Notes: generated from the sequence alone by a model not told the origin. DNA of 64,000 nt from Pleomorphovibrio marinus (GCF_003347495.1 NZ_QCXY01000001.1:1054001-1118000); one strand, 5' to 3'; positions 46,248-55,775 are shown, counted from the first letter of the stretch. Translations and numbers: made by a program.

Positions 46248-47224
46248 AAATACCCTACCCCTCCATCGCAGTTATTGGAGAAGGACAGCTCTTCCCAGAA
46301 ATCTCCCTTTGCCTACTGAAGGCAGGTCATCATGTACTGGAATATTGCCCTAATGGTGATGAACCCACTTCTGCAACCCTAGCCAAACTGGAAAATATAC
46401 ATTTTTACCCCAATCAGCTCAAAACCCTAAGGAATTTGAGGGAACTTCCAGATGTGGACATGGTGGTTTTGGTTTCTCCCGAAGATGGACCTGTGAAGCG
46501 TGAATTGCTTCGGGAAATTGTGGACATAGTATCGCCAAAAACGGTAATTGCCGTAAATACGGAGAGTTTTTCTCTTGATGAATTGCGGGTAGGACATTCA
46601 AACCCTAAGCGCATTATTGGACTTAATTGGGTACAACCAGCTCATATAACGCTCTTTTCCGAATTAATAGTGATGCCTGATACGCCCCCTTTTTTGGTTG
46701 ATGACATGGTGGATCTGGCCACAACGTACTGGGGCAAGGACCCTTATGTGGTCCATCATGGAAACAGTATTCGTTCAAGGCTAATGGCGGCCATGATTAG
46801 GGAGGCTTTTTTTCTGATGGAAAATGGGTATGTGACTGAAGAAGATATAGATAGAGCCTGTAGGAATGATGCCGGTTATTACCTGCCCTTTGCGGGTAAT
46901 CTTCGGTATATGGATCTTATGGGAACCTACGTATATGGTGTGGTCATGAAGGATTTGAACAATGAACTTGCGACAAACCAGGAACTTCCGGCTTTTTTTC
47001 AACAACTTTTAGCAAAACACCCAAAACCAGGTTTGGCCACAGGAGAAGGTTTTTATAGATATACCCAGGAAGAAAAGGAAAAACTGAAAGCAGACTGTCT
47101 TGCATTCGGTAAGAAAATTAGAGCCTTGATGGATAAATTTCCTTTTCCGAGGGATAATCCCTACCAAGGACCTAAACCCTTGAAAGAAAGTATGGTATTC
47201 CCGGATAAAAATAGGAGCCTCTAA
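46244..47224 (+). CDS. Divergent 3-hydroxyacyl-CoA dehydrogenase-like paralogue
   Basis: This 326-residue protein shares layout with the protein at 43951 (SRLMAAMIREAFFLMENGYVTEEDIDRACRNDAGYYLPFAGNLRYMDLMG). Key residues have drifted. The nucleotide-binding loop reads GEGQLF instead of GxGxxG, and the catalytic His position reads GLNWVQPAH, with Asn in place of His. It may be a regulatory or structural partner of the first dehydrogenase, or an enzyme with altered chemistry. It is the third gene of a tightly packed dehydrogenase-aminotransferase-dehydrogenase trio. Confidence 0.68.
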   Translation: MKIPYPSIAVIGEGQLFPEISLCLLKAGHHVLEYCPNGDEPTSATLAKLENIHFYPNQLKTLRNLRELPDVDMVVLVSPEDGPVKRELLREIVDIVSPKTVIAVNTESFSLDELRVGHSNPKRIIGLNWVQPAHITLFSELIVMPDTPPFLVDDMVDLATTYWGKDPYVVHHGNSIRSRLMAAMIREAFFLMENGYVTEEDIDRACRNDAGYYLPFAGNLRYMDLMGTYVYGVVMKDLNNELATNQELPAFFQQLLAKHPKPGLATGEGFYRYTQEEKEKLKADCLAFGKKIRALMDKFPFPRDNPYQGPKPLKESMVFPDKNRSL

Positions 47225-47271
47225 TCCAAAAAATATGCGAAATTTAACCCTATCAAATAAAGGTCAGTGCA

Positions 47272-48012
47272 ATGTATACAGAGGGATTAAAATCGGATTT
47301 TGATCGGGACGGATTTATTTTTCTTCCCGGTTTTCTTGACCCATCGGAGATAGACAAATTACGGGAGAAGGTAAACCAATTCATTGCGGATAAATCAACC
47401 ACTCTTCCCACTGAGCATATCAAATTTGAATCAAAAGAGGATCCTTCCACCCTCAAAATGATTCAGGACATGCACCTATACGATTCCTTTTTTGAAGATG
47501 TTTTGCTTAAAAGCAGCTTTACAGAATTGGCGGAAAAACTGCTGGGTGAGGCAGTGCTTGGCAAAACTGTTGAATATTTCAACAAACCTCCAAAGATAGG
47601 AAAAGCTACCCCTCCTCATCAGGATGGCTATTATTTTATGCTTAAGCCTATGAGCGCAGTCACGATGTGGTTAGCGCTGGAGAATGTGGATGCTGAAAAT
47701 GGCTGGGTAAGTTATGTCAAGGGCTCTCATAAGTTAGGAATGCGGCATCATGCCTTTACCGATACCTTGGGATTCTCACAAGGGATTGCAGATTTCGGTA
47801 TACCCGCAGACCTGGAAAAGGAAGTTTTCTGTACCACCAAACCCGGAGACCTTTTGGTGCATCATGCCTTGACCATACACCGTGCAAGCCCAAATATCAG
47901 TGAACACCGAACCCGAAAAGCAATGGGGCTAATTTATTTCGGGGTTTCTGCGGAGGAGGATGTGGCTGCAAAGAGGGCTTATGTAAAGGCACTGAACAAG
48001 AACGACTCATGA
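47272..48012 (+). CDS. Phytanoyl-CoA dioxygenase (PhyH)-family Fe(II)/2-oxoglutarate oxygenase
   Basis: This 246-residue protein has the double-stranded beta-helix landmarks: the HxD pair in TPPHQDGYYFMLKP, the distal His in LLVHHALTIHRASPN, and the 2-oxoglutarate-binding Arg in EHRTRKAMGLIYF. Opening residues YTEGLKSDFDRDGFIFLPGFLDP are typical of the family. It would hydroxylate a small molecule. Its place in a sugar-acid/amine operon suggests oxidative opening or demethylation of an unusual substrate, which is an inference. It overlaps the symporter gene by 4 bp. Confidence 0.85.
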   Translation: MYTEGLKSDFDRDGFIFLPGFLDPSEIDKLREKVNQFIADKSTTLPTEHIKFESKEDPSTLKMIQDMHLYDSFFEDVLLKSSFTELAEKLLGEAVLGKTVEYFNKPPKIGKATPPHQDGYYFMLKPMSAVTMWLALENVDAENGWVSYVKGSHKLGMRHHAFTDTLGFSQGIADFGIPADLEKEVFCTTKPGDLLVHHALTIHRASPNISEHRTRKAMGLIYFGVSAEEDVAAKRAYVKALNKNDS

Positions 48013-50540
48013 ATAGTAAGCCCGACCGAATTCCATTCTTAGTTCTATTTTTAATTTCCTGCCTATTCAGTTGTACCTCTCATGATCCCTCCCCCATATC
48101 AGAAGATTTGCGCGAAAAGTCGGTCGCAACCCTGGAAGAGGTATTGCACCAACAGCAATCATGGGTGAAGGTTCATGCCGCCGAGTACAAGCTTTGGGCG
48201 GGTTATCCAAACGGGGTTTATGAGGTTTTTTTGGAAGAGAAAGAACGCTCGGAAGCTATTCCCCAATATCGTATAGGGATTTGGCGGGTACTGGCGCAAG
48301 CCTCTCCAACCCAAGCAGCTACCTACTGGCCTAAGATTGTGGAGGCTTTTGAGGATCGCTCAGGAAAAGATAGGGTACATGCTGCTGAGACCGCAGCCAA
48401 GTTAGGACTTTCCTTGGAAGACTTGGCGCCAAGAGCCACATCTGAAGTGTTGAGTGGAGAGATAAATTCCTTGTATGTATATACCCTTTGGAGTACACTT
48501 CATGGAGAAAACCCCACCCGTAGCAGCGGGGACCTGCTGGAACTAATCCTAAGCCCCGGGGTGGAGGAACTTCCAAAAATGCAGGCTGCATATGCCTTAC
48601 GAAACTATGGGAACCTCTCTAAGGAGCAATGGGAAAAATTGGCAGATGCTGCGCTAGAAGAGCCAAGTGAATCCATGGCAAAAGTGTATTTGCTTTCCGC
48701 GGCTTTTCTACATGCTCCTGACGCTGCAACGGAGGAAGCTAAATATTTGAACCTCAAACGCAACTTGCTTGCCATGGCGGATTCTCCCAAAAAAGGGGAG
48801 CGGATGGAAATGGCTATTGCCCTTGGTGAATCCGGTGAGGTGGAGGAATTGCCGGTGTTAGTAGGACTTTTAGAAGGAAATAACCCCATCATGGAGGAAG
48901 GGGAAAGCCAGGAGGAAGCCTTGGAGAATGCTGCAAATCACGATATAAGGGCAACAGCAGCCTATGCTATATTGCAATTGGACCGTACAGAAGAATATTT
49001 CCTGGCTTGGGGAGATTGGATGGTAGTGGTGGTTTACTTGATGGGCATGTTGGGGATTGGATACTTTTTTTCCCGAAAAAACAAGGATGAAAAAGATTAC
49101 TACCTGGGAGGAGGCAAAATGAACCCCATAGCAGTAGGATTATCCTTGTTTGCCACCCTGCTTAGCTCCTTAAGCTATCTATCCTATCCAGGAGAAATGG
49201 TTAAATACGGCCCTGTCATTTTCTCAGGTGTGCTGATATTTCCCTTGGTCTATTATGTGGTGGGTTGGTTTTTGATCCCAAAATTCATGAAGCTCAGGGT
49301 TACAAGCGCCTATGAGATCTTAGAGATCAACCTGGGGGTAAGTATCCGTTTGCTGGCCACTTTCTTTTTCCTTTCCCTGCGCTTCTTATGGATGGGGACC
49401 ATTATTTTTATAACGGTGCATACGGCCATCCTGTCCATTTTCGGCTTCGACCCCTCCTTTACCCTGCTGATAAGCGTACTCCTAATGGGCATAACGATAT
49501 TCTATACTACCATGGGTGGGCTTAAGGCCGTTGTTTTTACAGATGTAATCCAATCCGCAGTATTAATTGGGGGCGCAGTGCTTACCCTCTTTGTGGTTAG
49601 CTGGCATTTTGGGTCCGTCAGTGCTTGGATCCCCCAAGATTGGTTGCCCCATTGGGGGGAGTTAAAAATGGGGTTTGATGCACGGGAGCGTTTGACTATT
49701 GCCAATGCTCTTTTGACCACCTTTGTTTGGTATGTTGCTTCATCGGGTTCGGACCAGATGTCCATTCAGCGTTTTCTGGCAACCGAAAATATACATACGG
49801 CACGAAGGACTTTTGGGGTTTCCTTAATCACAACCTTTGTGGTCCAGGTGCTCTTGGGCTTTGTAGGGTTGGCGGTGATGGCCTATTTCACAGCCTTTCC
49901 CAGGTTTCTGGCTCCAGGGGAGACTTTAAATTCCCATGCGGATCAGCTTTTTCCCAAGTTTATCCTTGTAGGCCTGCCCGTGGGCATTTCCGGATTGGTG
50001 GCTGCAGGAATTTTGGCCGCTGCCATGTCCAGCCTTTCTTCCGGATTAAATTCTACTTCCTCCGTGATCTCCGAGGATTTGCTAAAGCGTTTTTCCAAAA
50101 CCTATAAGCAGCCAAAGAACCAACTTCGCTCTATCCGTAACCTTTCCCTGTTTGTAGGGATCTTGGCACTGGGATTAAGCCTTCTGATTAGTCGGGTAGA
50201 GGGTAATTTGTACGATATCATTGTTAAGGTGGTAAACTTATTTGTTTCGCCTCTTTTTGTGTTGTTTTTTATGGCGCTCTTTATCCCCTTTGCAACGGCC
50301 AGAGGTACTTTTTGGGGAGGCATTTGTAGTATATCCATCGCTGTGGCAGTGGCTTTTTTTAAGGTGATGGGAATAGAAGTACTCTATATCCTGCCGGTTT
50401 CATTGGGTGTTGGAATCCTTATGGGAACCCTACTAAGTTGGGTAGATCATAGGTTATTCGGTAACCCTGAAACCATGGAAAAGCGCGTTAAAGCAGCGGC
50501 TATTATCAAGGAAGATTTTCCCGAGAAAAAAGAGCAATGA
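48009..50540 (+). CDS. HEAT-repeat-like domain fused to sodium:solute symporter
   Basis: This 843-residue protein begins with a lipoprotein-type signal (FLVLFLISCLFSCTSH). Residues of about 25-330 are helical HEAT-like repeats (KVHAAEYKLWAGYP, DRVHAAETAAKLGLS, KMQAAYALRNYG, ATAAYAILQLDRTEEYF). From about 335 it is an SSS-family transporter with about 13 helices (MVVVVYLMGMLGIGYFFSRKNKDEKDYYLGGGKMNPIAVGLSLFATLLSSLSYL). SSS members carry sialic acids, sugars and carboxylates with Na+. It overlaps the next gene by 4 bp and is probably the inner-membrane importer for the locus. Confidence 0.85.
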   Translation: MNSKPDRIPFLVLFLISCLFSCTSHDPSPISEDLREKSVATLEEVLHQQQSWVKVHAAEYKLWAGYPNGVYEVFLEEKERSEAIPQYRIGIWRVLAQASPTQAATYWPKIVEAFEDRSGKDRVHAAETAAKLGLSLEDLAPRATSEVLSGEINSLYVYTLWSTLHGENPTRSSGDLLELILSPGVEELPKMQAAYALRNYGNLSKEQWEKLADAALEEPSESMAKVYLLSAAFLHAPDAATEEAKYLNLKRNLLAMADSPKKGERMEMAIALGESGEVEELPVLVGLLEGNNPIMEEGESQEEALENAANHDIRATAAYAILQLDRTEEYFLAWGDWMVVVVYLMGMLGIGYFFSRKNKDEKDYYLGGGKMNPIAVGLSLFATLLSSLSYLSYPGEMVKYGPVIFSGVLIFPLVYYVVGWFLIPKFMKLRVTSAYEILEINLGVSIRLLATFFFLSLRFLWMGTIIFITVHTAILSIFGFDPSFTLLISVLLMGITIFYTTMGGLKAVVFTDVIQSAVLIGGAVLTLFVVSWHFGSVSAWIPQDWLPHWGELKMGFDARERLTIANALLTTFVWYVASSGSDQMSIQRFLATENIHTARRTFGVSLITTFVVQVLLGFVGLAVMAYFTAFPRFLAPGETLNSHADQLFPKFILVGLPVGISGLVAAGILAAAMSSLSSGLNSTSSVISEDLLKRFSKTYKQPKNQLRSIRNLSLFVGILALGLSLLISRVEGNLYDIIVKVVNLFVSPLFVLFFMALFIPFATARGTFWGGICSISIAVAVAFFKVMGIEVLYILPVSLGVGILMGTLLSWVDHRLFGNPETMEKRVKAAAIIKEDFPEKKEQ

Positions 50541-51664
50541 AAATCATTCGACAAGGCATAATTCCAACCCAACCCCGGAAAAAAACACAAAGCAAAACTT
50601 TTCCTGCTTTTGAGCTGCTTCCTTCTGGTCGATGGCTGGCAGGATGGAAAGCGGCCGAAAAAAAGACTGACGCAACACACAAAACAGTGCAGATGACCTG
50701 GTCTGATGACCGTGGCGAAACCTGGGTTCCTGCCTTTGAACCGGTAAAGTTGCCGGAAATAGATGGAAAACCTGGTCAGGCCATTTCCCTGTATTTTTTG
50801 GCATTAGGTGGAGAACGGGTGTTAATGCTGCTCAATTGGGTGGACGAATCCCAACCCGAACTGCCCTTTTATGATCCCAAGGAGGAAAGTTTAAAGGACA
50901 CCCGAATTTTCTATTGCTTTAGTGAAAATGGGGGAGAGTCATGGTCCGACCCCCTGCTTATGGATACCTCTGGCGTAGGTGGTCCTGTACCACTTACCGG
51001 CCCTCCCATTCGCTTGGGTGATGGCAGTATATTGTGTCAATTTGAAGTCAATAAGTATAAGGGTGATCCCAATAAATGGATCCATAAGTCTGCCATGTTA
51101 CGGTCATTGGACAACGGAATCACTTGGAAAAATCCCATTATCGTTACTAATTTTCCAGACATGTATTATTGGGACCAACGTCCCAATGTATTATTAGACG
51201 GAACAACACTTGTGAATTATTTCTGGACACTGGATGGAAAGAAAAACACCTACCTTAACCTTCATGAATCCAAAAGTGCTGACAAAGGGAATACATGGAC
51301 CATTCCGGAAGATACTGGGATATATGGACAACCAGGTAGGCCTGTTCAACTACAAGATGGAAGAATTGCATGCATCAGTATTGATAGAACATCCCTTCCC
51401 GTGATTACCATATGGATAAAGGAGGGCTTGTATCATCCTTTTTCAGCCAAACTGGAGGTCTATCGGGCTGAAATTCCCGGTCAGGACTCCCGGAAGGTGA
51501 GCATGAATGAAGCCTGGCAAGAAATGGCAGCCTTTTCTGTAGGGCACCCACATTTGCTGTATTTGGGAGGTATTGAGGTGCTGGCGTATTACTATGCTGG
51601 CAGGCATCATGATAGTACCGATATCCGCTATGCGCTTATCTCACTCGAAAAATCAGGATCATGA
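50537..51664 (+). CDS. Sialidase-like (Asp-box) protein without signal peptide
   Basis: This 375-residue propeller has FPAFELLPSGRWLAGWKAAE, WSDDRGETWVPAFEPV, FSENGGESWSDPLLM, RSLDNGITWKNPIIVTNFPDM and ESKSADKGNTWTIPE (four Asp-boxes). There is no hydrophobic N-terminus, so it should be cytoplasmic, unlike the other sialidase-like proteins here. It overlaps the symporter stop and is followed by a repeat element whose leader ORF ATG overlaps this gene's stop codon (ATGA). Confidence 0.72.
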   Translation: MKIIRQGIIPTQPRKKTQSKTFPAFELLPSGRWLAGWKAAEKKTDATHKTVQMTWSDDRGETWVPAFEPVKLPEIDGKPGQAISLYFLALGGERVLMLLNWVDESQPELPFYDPKEESLKDTRIFYCFSENGGESWSDPLLMDTSGVGGPVPLTGPPIRLGDGSILCQFEVNKYKGDPNKWIHKSAMLRSLDNGITWKNPIIVTNFPDMYYWDQRPNVLLDGTTLVNYFWTLDGKKNTYLNLHESKSADKGNTWTIPEDTGIYGQPGRPVQLQDGRIACISIDRTSLPVITIWIKEGLYHPFSAKLEVYRAEIPGQDSRKVSMNEAWQEMAAFSVGHPHLLYLGGIEVLAYYYAGRHHDSTDIRYALISLEKSGS

Positions 51665-51794
51665 ATTCGAGCATAACGCAAGCGACACATAAAGGAACGA
51701 TTAAGATTGCCAGATTCTCCCGAATCGAGTCCCCCGATCCCAATAGCTATGGTGCAGGCTCTATGGGCAACTAATAGACAATTATAAACCTATG
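51661..51794 (+). repeat. Leader-ORF repeat element, copy 6
   Basis: A 37-codon ORF (51661-51774) starts MNSSITQATHKGTIKIARF. Its ATG overlaps the previous gene's TGA. An internal GC-rich insert (about 51716-51755) contains a CCCCCGAT...ATAGCTATGG element, related to the palindrome at about 16780. The reading frame is kept open through it. The ORF ends 17 bases before the next gene's ATG at 51792, but the end box AATTATAAAC-CT-ATG is conserved. Confidence 0.72.
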
Positions 51795-54137
51795 CAAAAC
51801 AGAAACACCGAGTCTTCACCTGAATCAAACCCTTTTTCCTGGTACTTCAATGAGACGGATACCAACTCCATTGGGGAGCTTCAGGATTTTTTACCGGACA
51901 GAATTTTTGACAGTCACGCTCATATTTATCGGGTAAATGACCTTAATTTGGAGGAAAGACGTACTGGGCTATGGTCTGGAGGAGAGCCGGAGGTTAGTAT
52001 CCAGGAATGGAGGAAGAATGTAGTTCCTTTTTTCCCAAAGGCTGATCTGGTGGGAGGGCTGTTTTTCCCCGCACCTTTGCCCATGGCAAATATCCATGCC
52101 TCCAATGCCTATTTGATGGCGGAGTTGGACCAACACCCGGCCTCCAGAGGTCTGGCATTGGTCACGCCTCAGTTGGGGCCGGAGGATCTTGCAGAGGTAT
52201 TGACCCATCCACAGGTGGTGGGTTTGAAGCCCTATCATGTGTACAGCAAAGAGAAGCCTACCTCCCAAAGTACCCTGTCGGGTTTTTTTCCGGAATTTTG
52301 GTGGAAGTGGGCCCATGAAAATGCTGTGGTGGTAATGATGCATATCATGAGGGATGGGGCCTTAAGCGATAAAGGCAATGTACAGGAGATTAGACGACTG
52401 TGTCTGGATTATCCCGGCATCAAGCTGGTGCTGGCTCATACCGGAAGGTCCTTTCATGCTCCAAACGCCAGGGGAATGAAAGCCCTTCAGGATCTCGAAA
52501 ATGTGTGGTTTGACCAATCCGGGATTTGTGAGTCTTCGCCCATGGAGGCGGTGATCGATTATTTTGGTCCCCAGAAACTACTTTGGGGCAGTGACTTTCC
52601 GGTTTCTGCTTTACGTGGAAGGGCAGTGACAATGGGGGATGGCTTTTTTTGGATGGACCCCATTTCCTGTGATTGGAGCAAGTCCTTGGGCAATCCCATC
52701 TTGGTGGGAATCGAATCCCTTCGAGCCCTCCGCCAGGCTTGTCACCGCATGTCCTTATCACCATCTGATATTTCTCAAATTTTTTATGGCAATATCATGG
52801 AACTTCTCGAAAGAGGTTCAAAAAAATCTCATGCAGGCCAGCATTTATATTCCCATGCAAAGACTCGAATTCCCGGAGGGGTACAGCTTCTCTCCAAACG
52901 ACCCGAAAACATGGCACCGGGTTACTGGCCTCCCTATTTTAGGGAAGCCAAGGGGAGTTCGGTCTGGGATATGGATGGTAAGCAATACTATGATTTCTCT
53001 ACTAATGCCGTGGGATCCTGCCTGCTGGGATATGCCCACGCTGGGGTAAATGCTGCGGTGATTCGACGGGTGCGAATGGGAAACATGTCCTCCCTAAATC
53101 CCCCAGAGGAAGTAGCACTTGCTGATCAACTTTGTCAAATCCATCCCTGGGCAGAGCAGGCACGCTTCGTGAGGGGGGGTGGAGAGGCCTGTGCAGTGGC
53201 AGTTCGCATTTCACGAGCCACTACGCAACGTTCCAAGGTGGCCGTTTGTGGTTATCATGGATGGCAGGATTGGTACCTAGCAGCCAATTTGGGAGGATCG
53301 GATGCCCTTAGGGGACATTTACTGCCAGGATTGGAGCCATCCGGGGTTCCAAAGGAACTGAGGAATACCACCTTCACCTTTAAATACAACGATGAAGCTG
53401 GTTTTAAAGAAATAATGGCAAGTCATGGACATGAACTGGCTGCCGTGGTGATGGAACCTTGTAGAAACGTTGACCCAAATCCCGGATTCCTGGAAACTAT
53501 TCGGGAAGAAACGAAAAGGAAAGGTTGCCTACTTGTCTTTGACGAGATCACGGTGGGTTGGCGATTGGCTTTTGGAGGTGCACATCTGACCTATGGCATT
53601 CAGCCTGATATGTCGGTGTTTGCCAAAGCACTTGGCAACGGCTACCCAATCGGGGCGGTAATTGGAACCCGTGAAGCCATGGAAGGTGCCCAGGGATCCT
53701 TTATCAGTAGCACCTATTGGACAGAAAGTATTGGGCCTGTGGCTGCCCTGGCTGTGCTGGAAGAGATGCAGAAGGAGAATGTACCTAAATATGTGGAACA
53801 AATAGGCTCCTGGGTGCAGGATATTTGGCATTCCCAAGGGAAAGAGACTGGCCTGAAACTGAAAGTTGCTGGTTTTCCCTGCCTTTCCACCTTTTCCTTT
53901 GACGGATCAGATCCGGAGATGCTTCGCACCATTTTCACCCAACAAATGCTCGAAAGGGGTTATCTGGCAGGTACTGCTTTTTATCCCACCCTTGCCCATT
54001 CCGAGAGGATAGTTAAAAGGTATGCGAATGCAGTGGGTGAGGTCTTCGAGAGTATGGCTAATCATATCGGTAAAGGCAGCATCGCTTCGATGCTAAAGGG
54101 TGAAGTAGCCAAAAGCGGGTTTGCGAGACTGGTATAG
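51792..54137 (+). CDS. Amidohydrolase-class-III aminotransferase fusion enzyme
   Basis: This 781-residue protein joins two complete enzymes. Residues of about 30-345 are a TIM-barrel amidohydrolase (Amidohydro_2): RIFDSHAHIYRV (metal HxH), MMHIMRDG, VLAHTGRS and LLWGSDFPVS (metal Asp). Residues of about 350-781 are a GSA-aminomutase-like class-III aminotransferase: VWDMDGKQYYDFSTNAVGSCLLGYAH, VRGGGEACAVAVRISRA, LVFDEITVGWRLAFGGAH and FAKALGNGYPIGAV (PLP Lys). No frameshift separates them. Fusion suggests sequential hydrolytic and transamination steps in one pathway. The aminotransferase half is a paralogue of the protein at 44928. Confidence 0.83.
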   Translation: MQNRNTESSPESNPFSWYFNETDTNSIGELQDFLPDRIFDSHAHIYRVNDLNLEERRTGLWSGGEPEVSIQEWRKNVVPFFPKADLVGGLFFPAPLPMANIHASNAYLMAELDQHPASRGLALVTPQLGPEDLAEVLTHPQVVGLKPYHVYSKEKPTSQSTLSGFFPEFWWKWAHENAVVVMMHIMRDGALSDKGNVQEIRRLCLDYPGIKLVLAHTGRSFHAPNARGMKALQDLENVWFDQSGICESSPMEAVIDYFGPQKLLWGSDFPVSALRGRAVTMGDGFFWMDPISCDWSKSLGNPILVGIESLRALRQACHRMSLSPSDISQIFYGNIMELLERGSKKSHAGQHLYSHAKTRIPGGVQLLSKRPENMAPGYWPPYFREAKGSSVWDMDGKQYYDFSTNAVGSCLLGYAHAGVNAAVIRRVRMGNMSSLNPPEEVALADQLCQIHPWAEQARFVRGGGEACAVAVRISRATTQRSKVAVCGYHGWQDWYLAANLGGSDALRGHLLPGLEPSGVPKELRNTTFTFKYNDEAGFKEIMASHGHELAAVVMEPCRNVDPNPGFLETIREETKRKGCLLVFDEITVGWRLAFGGAHLTYGIQPDMSVFAKALGNGYPIGAVIGTREAMEGAQGSFISSTYWTESIGPVAALAVLEEMQKENVPKYVEQIGSWVQDIWHSQGKETGLKLKVAGFPCLSTFSFDGSDPEMLRTIFTQQMLERGYLAGTAFYPTLAHSERIVKRYANAVGEVFESMANHIGKGSIASMLKGEVAKSGFARLV

Positions 54138-54197
54138 AGATGTTTGGGCAAGATTGGTTTTGCAGAAAATGTTACTAAGTCAGTCAGGGTAAACAGA

Positions 54198-55775
54198 TCA
54201 ATTTCCCCTAATTTTATCCAACCTTGCAGCCAATTCAGCCACGATTTCTGGATGCTCAGCAAAAAGATTTTCCTGCTCTTGCGGATCAGTGTCCTCCTTG
54301 TAAAGTTGTCCTGTGGGACCTCCTTCCTTGGGCTGTATGACTGCGGGGTCGGTAAAGCCCCCCGAACCCAGCCCTTCTATGTATTTCCATCCTCCATGCC
54401 GGATGCTAAAGAAATTGCGGGAAGAATGGTGAACCATATCTTGACGGGGAGACTGGTGGGAAGTGCCGTTTAAGATCGACCAAAAACTTTGACTGTCCTC
54501 CCCCTGTCCTTCAGCAATGGACTGATCCGCCATCTCCGAAAAGGTAGCCATGAAATCTGTTAGGCTGATCAAAGAGTTGTTTTCTGCACCACCCTGCACT
54601 ATGCCCGGCCAAGAAATGATCAGAGGGATGCGGTGACCCCCGTCCCATACGTCTCCCTTCTGACCACGGCGACCGGCATTGGAATCATGTTCATGTAATT
54701 CAATTTCCACCTCAGGCCAATAGGCCCCGTTGTCCGAGGCAAAAACTAAAATCGTATTTTCTAGGATATCGTGATCAATCAAGGATTGCCTCACCCTCTC
54801 TACCACCTCATCAATGTCCAGGACAAAATCTCCGTACAAACCAATTCCAGATTGTCCCTTGTTTTTTTCTGATGGAATCCAGGGTGTGTGCGGACCGGTG
54901 AGTGGCAAGTACAAAAAAAACGGAGAATCCGGATTATCTTGAACTTGCCTTTCGATAAACCCCAACCCCTCAGCTACCAGGGTTTCGTGACAGTCCTCAA
55001 TACGGAAACTTCTGGACATCTCTCCTTGTCGCCACCAAACGCCCTTTTCCCAGTACACTGCTAAATCATCCGTATGCTTTTTGTCCCAGGCATATTCGGT
55101 GTTCTCCTTTCGCCGGGGATATATATCCGTGGTCAACACCATCGCTGTATCCACCACGTTTAATCCTCTGATAAAAAGGTAGGGGGGAATATCCAAGGAA
55201 GCTGGATGTATGAAGGAATAATCAAATCCAAAATCAGCGGGACCAGAACGAATAGGCAGGGAATAGTCCACATTGGAGTAGCCCGTAGCCGGGTCCAATG
55301 CCGCATCCTTGCCATCCTTGGTCTGCCAACCCAACCCCAAGTGCCATTTTCCGACTATACCTGTAGTGTATCCCTCCCTTTTCAACAGTGTAGCCAAAGT
55401 CTCCTTGTCCGGTTCGATTACGACCGGTGAAAAGCCCCATATCCCTTTAGCTGCCTCGGGAGTTCGAAAAGCATATCGGCCCGTCAACAGACCATAGCGG
55501 GAAGGGGTACAAACACTTGCACTAGCGTGGGCATTGGTAAAAACCATACCCTCGTGAATCAGTTGATCCAGGGCAGGTGTACGAATTTTAGATTCGGAAT
55601 TCAAGCCACTGATATCCCCATAGCCCATATCATCGGCAAAAATAAAAACGATGTTTGGTGTTAATCTATCGGTGGGTAGGTTGGGCTTATGGGTACATGC
55701 CTGAGATAATAAAAGGAAAAGCAATCCACTGAAAGTAGGACCAAAACAAAGCTTACCATTGAAGGAATAGTTCAT
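54198..55775 (-). CDS. Sulfatase (formylglycine-dependent), lipoprotein
   Basis: This 525-residue protein has a lipoprotein-type signal (LLFLLLSQACTH). A type-I sulfatase domain has IVFIFADDMGYGD (metal Asp pair), the formylglycine site CTPSR in ASASVCTPSRYGLLTGR (about residue 92), GIVGKWHLG and NTILVFASDNGAYW. It needs a formylglycine-generating enzyme to convert the Cys. It removes sulfate from a sugar or other ester outside the cytoplasm. It is on the opposite strand to the catabolic operon, in a two-gene group with the Gfo/Idh gene. Confidence 0.9.
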   Translation of the reverse strand: MNYSFNGKLCFGPTFSGLLFLLLSQACTHKPNLPTDRLTPNIVFIFADDMGYGDISGLNSESKIRTPALDQLIHEGMVFTNAHASASVCTPSRYGLLTGRYAFRTPEAAKGIWGFSPVVIEPDKETLATLLKREGYTTGIVGKWHLGLGWQTKDGKDAALDPATGYSNVDYSLPIRSGPADFGFDYSFIHPASLDIPPYLFIRGLNVVDTAMVLTTDIYPRRKENTEYAWDKKHTDDLAVYWEKGVWWRQGEMSRSFRIEDCHETLVAEGLGFIERQVQDNPDSPFFLYLPLTGPHTPWIPSEKNKGQSGIGLYGDFVLDIDEVVERVRQSLIDHDILENTILVFASDNGAYWPEVEIELHEHDSNAGRRGQKGDVWDGGHRIPLIISWPGIVQGGAENNSLISLTDFMATFSEMADQSIAEGQGEDSQSFWSILNGTSHQSPRQDMVHHSSRNFFSIRHGGWKYIEGLGSGGFTDPAVIQPKEGGPTGQLYKEDTDPQEQENLFAEHPEIVAELAARLDKIRGN

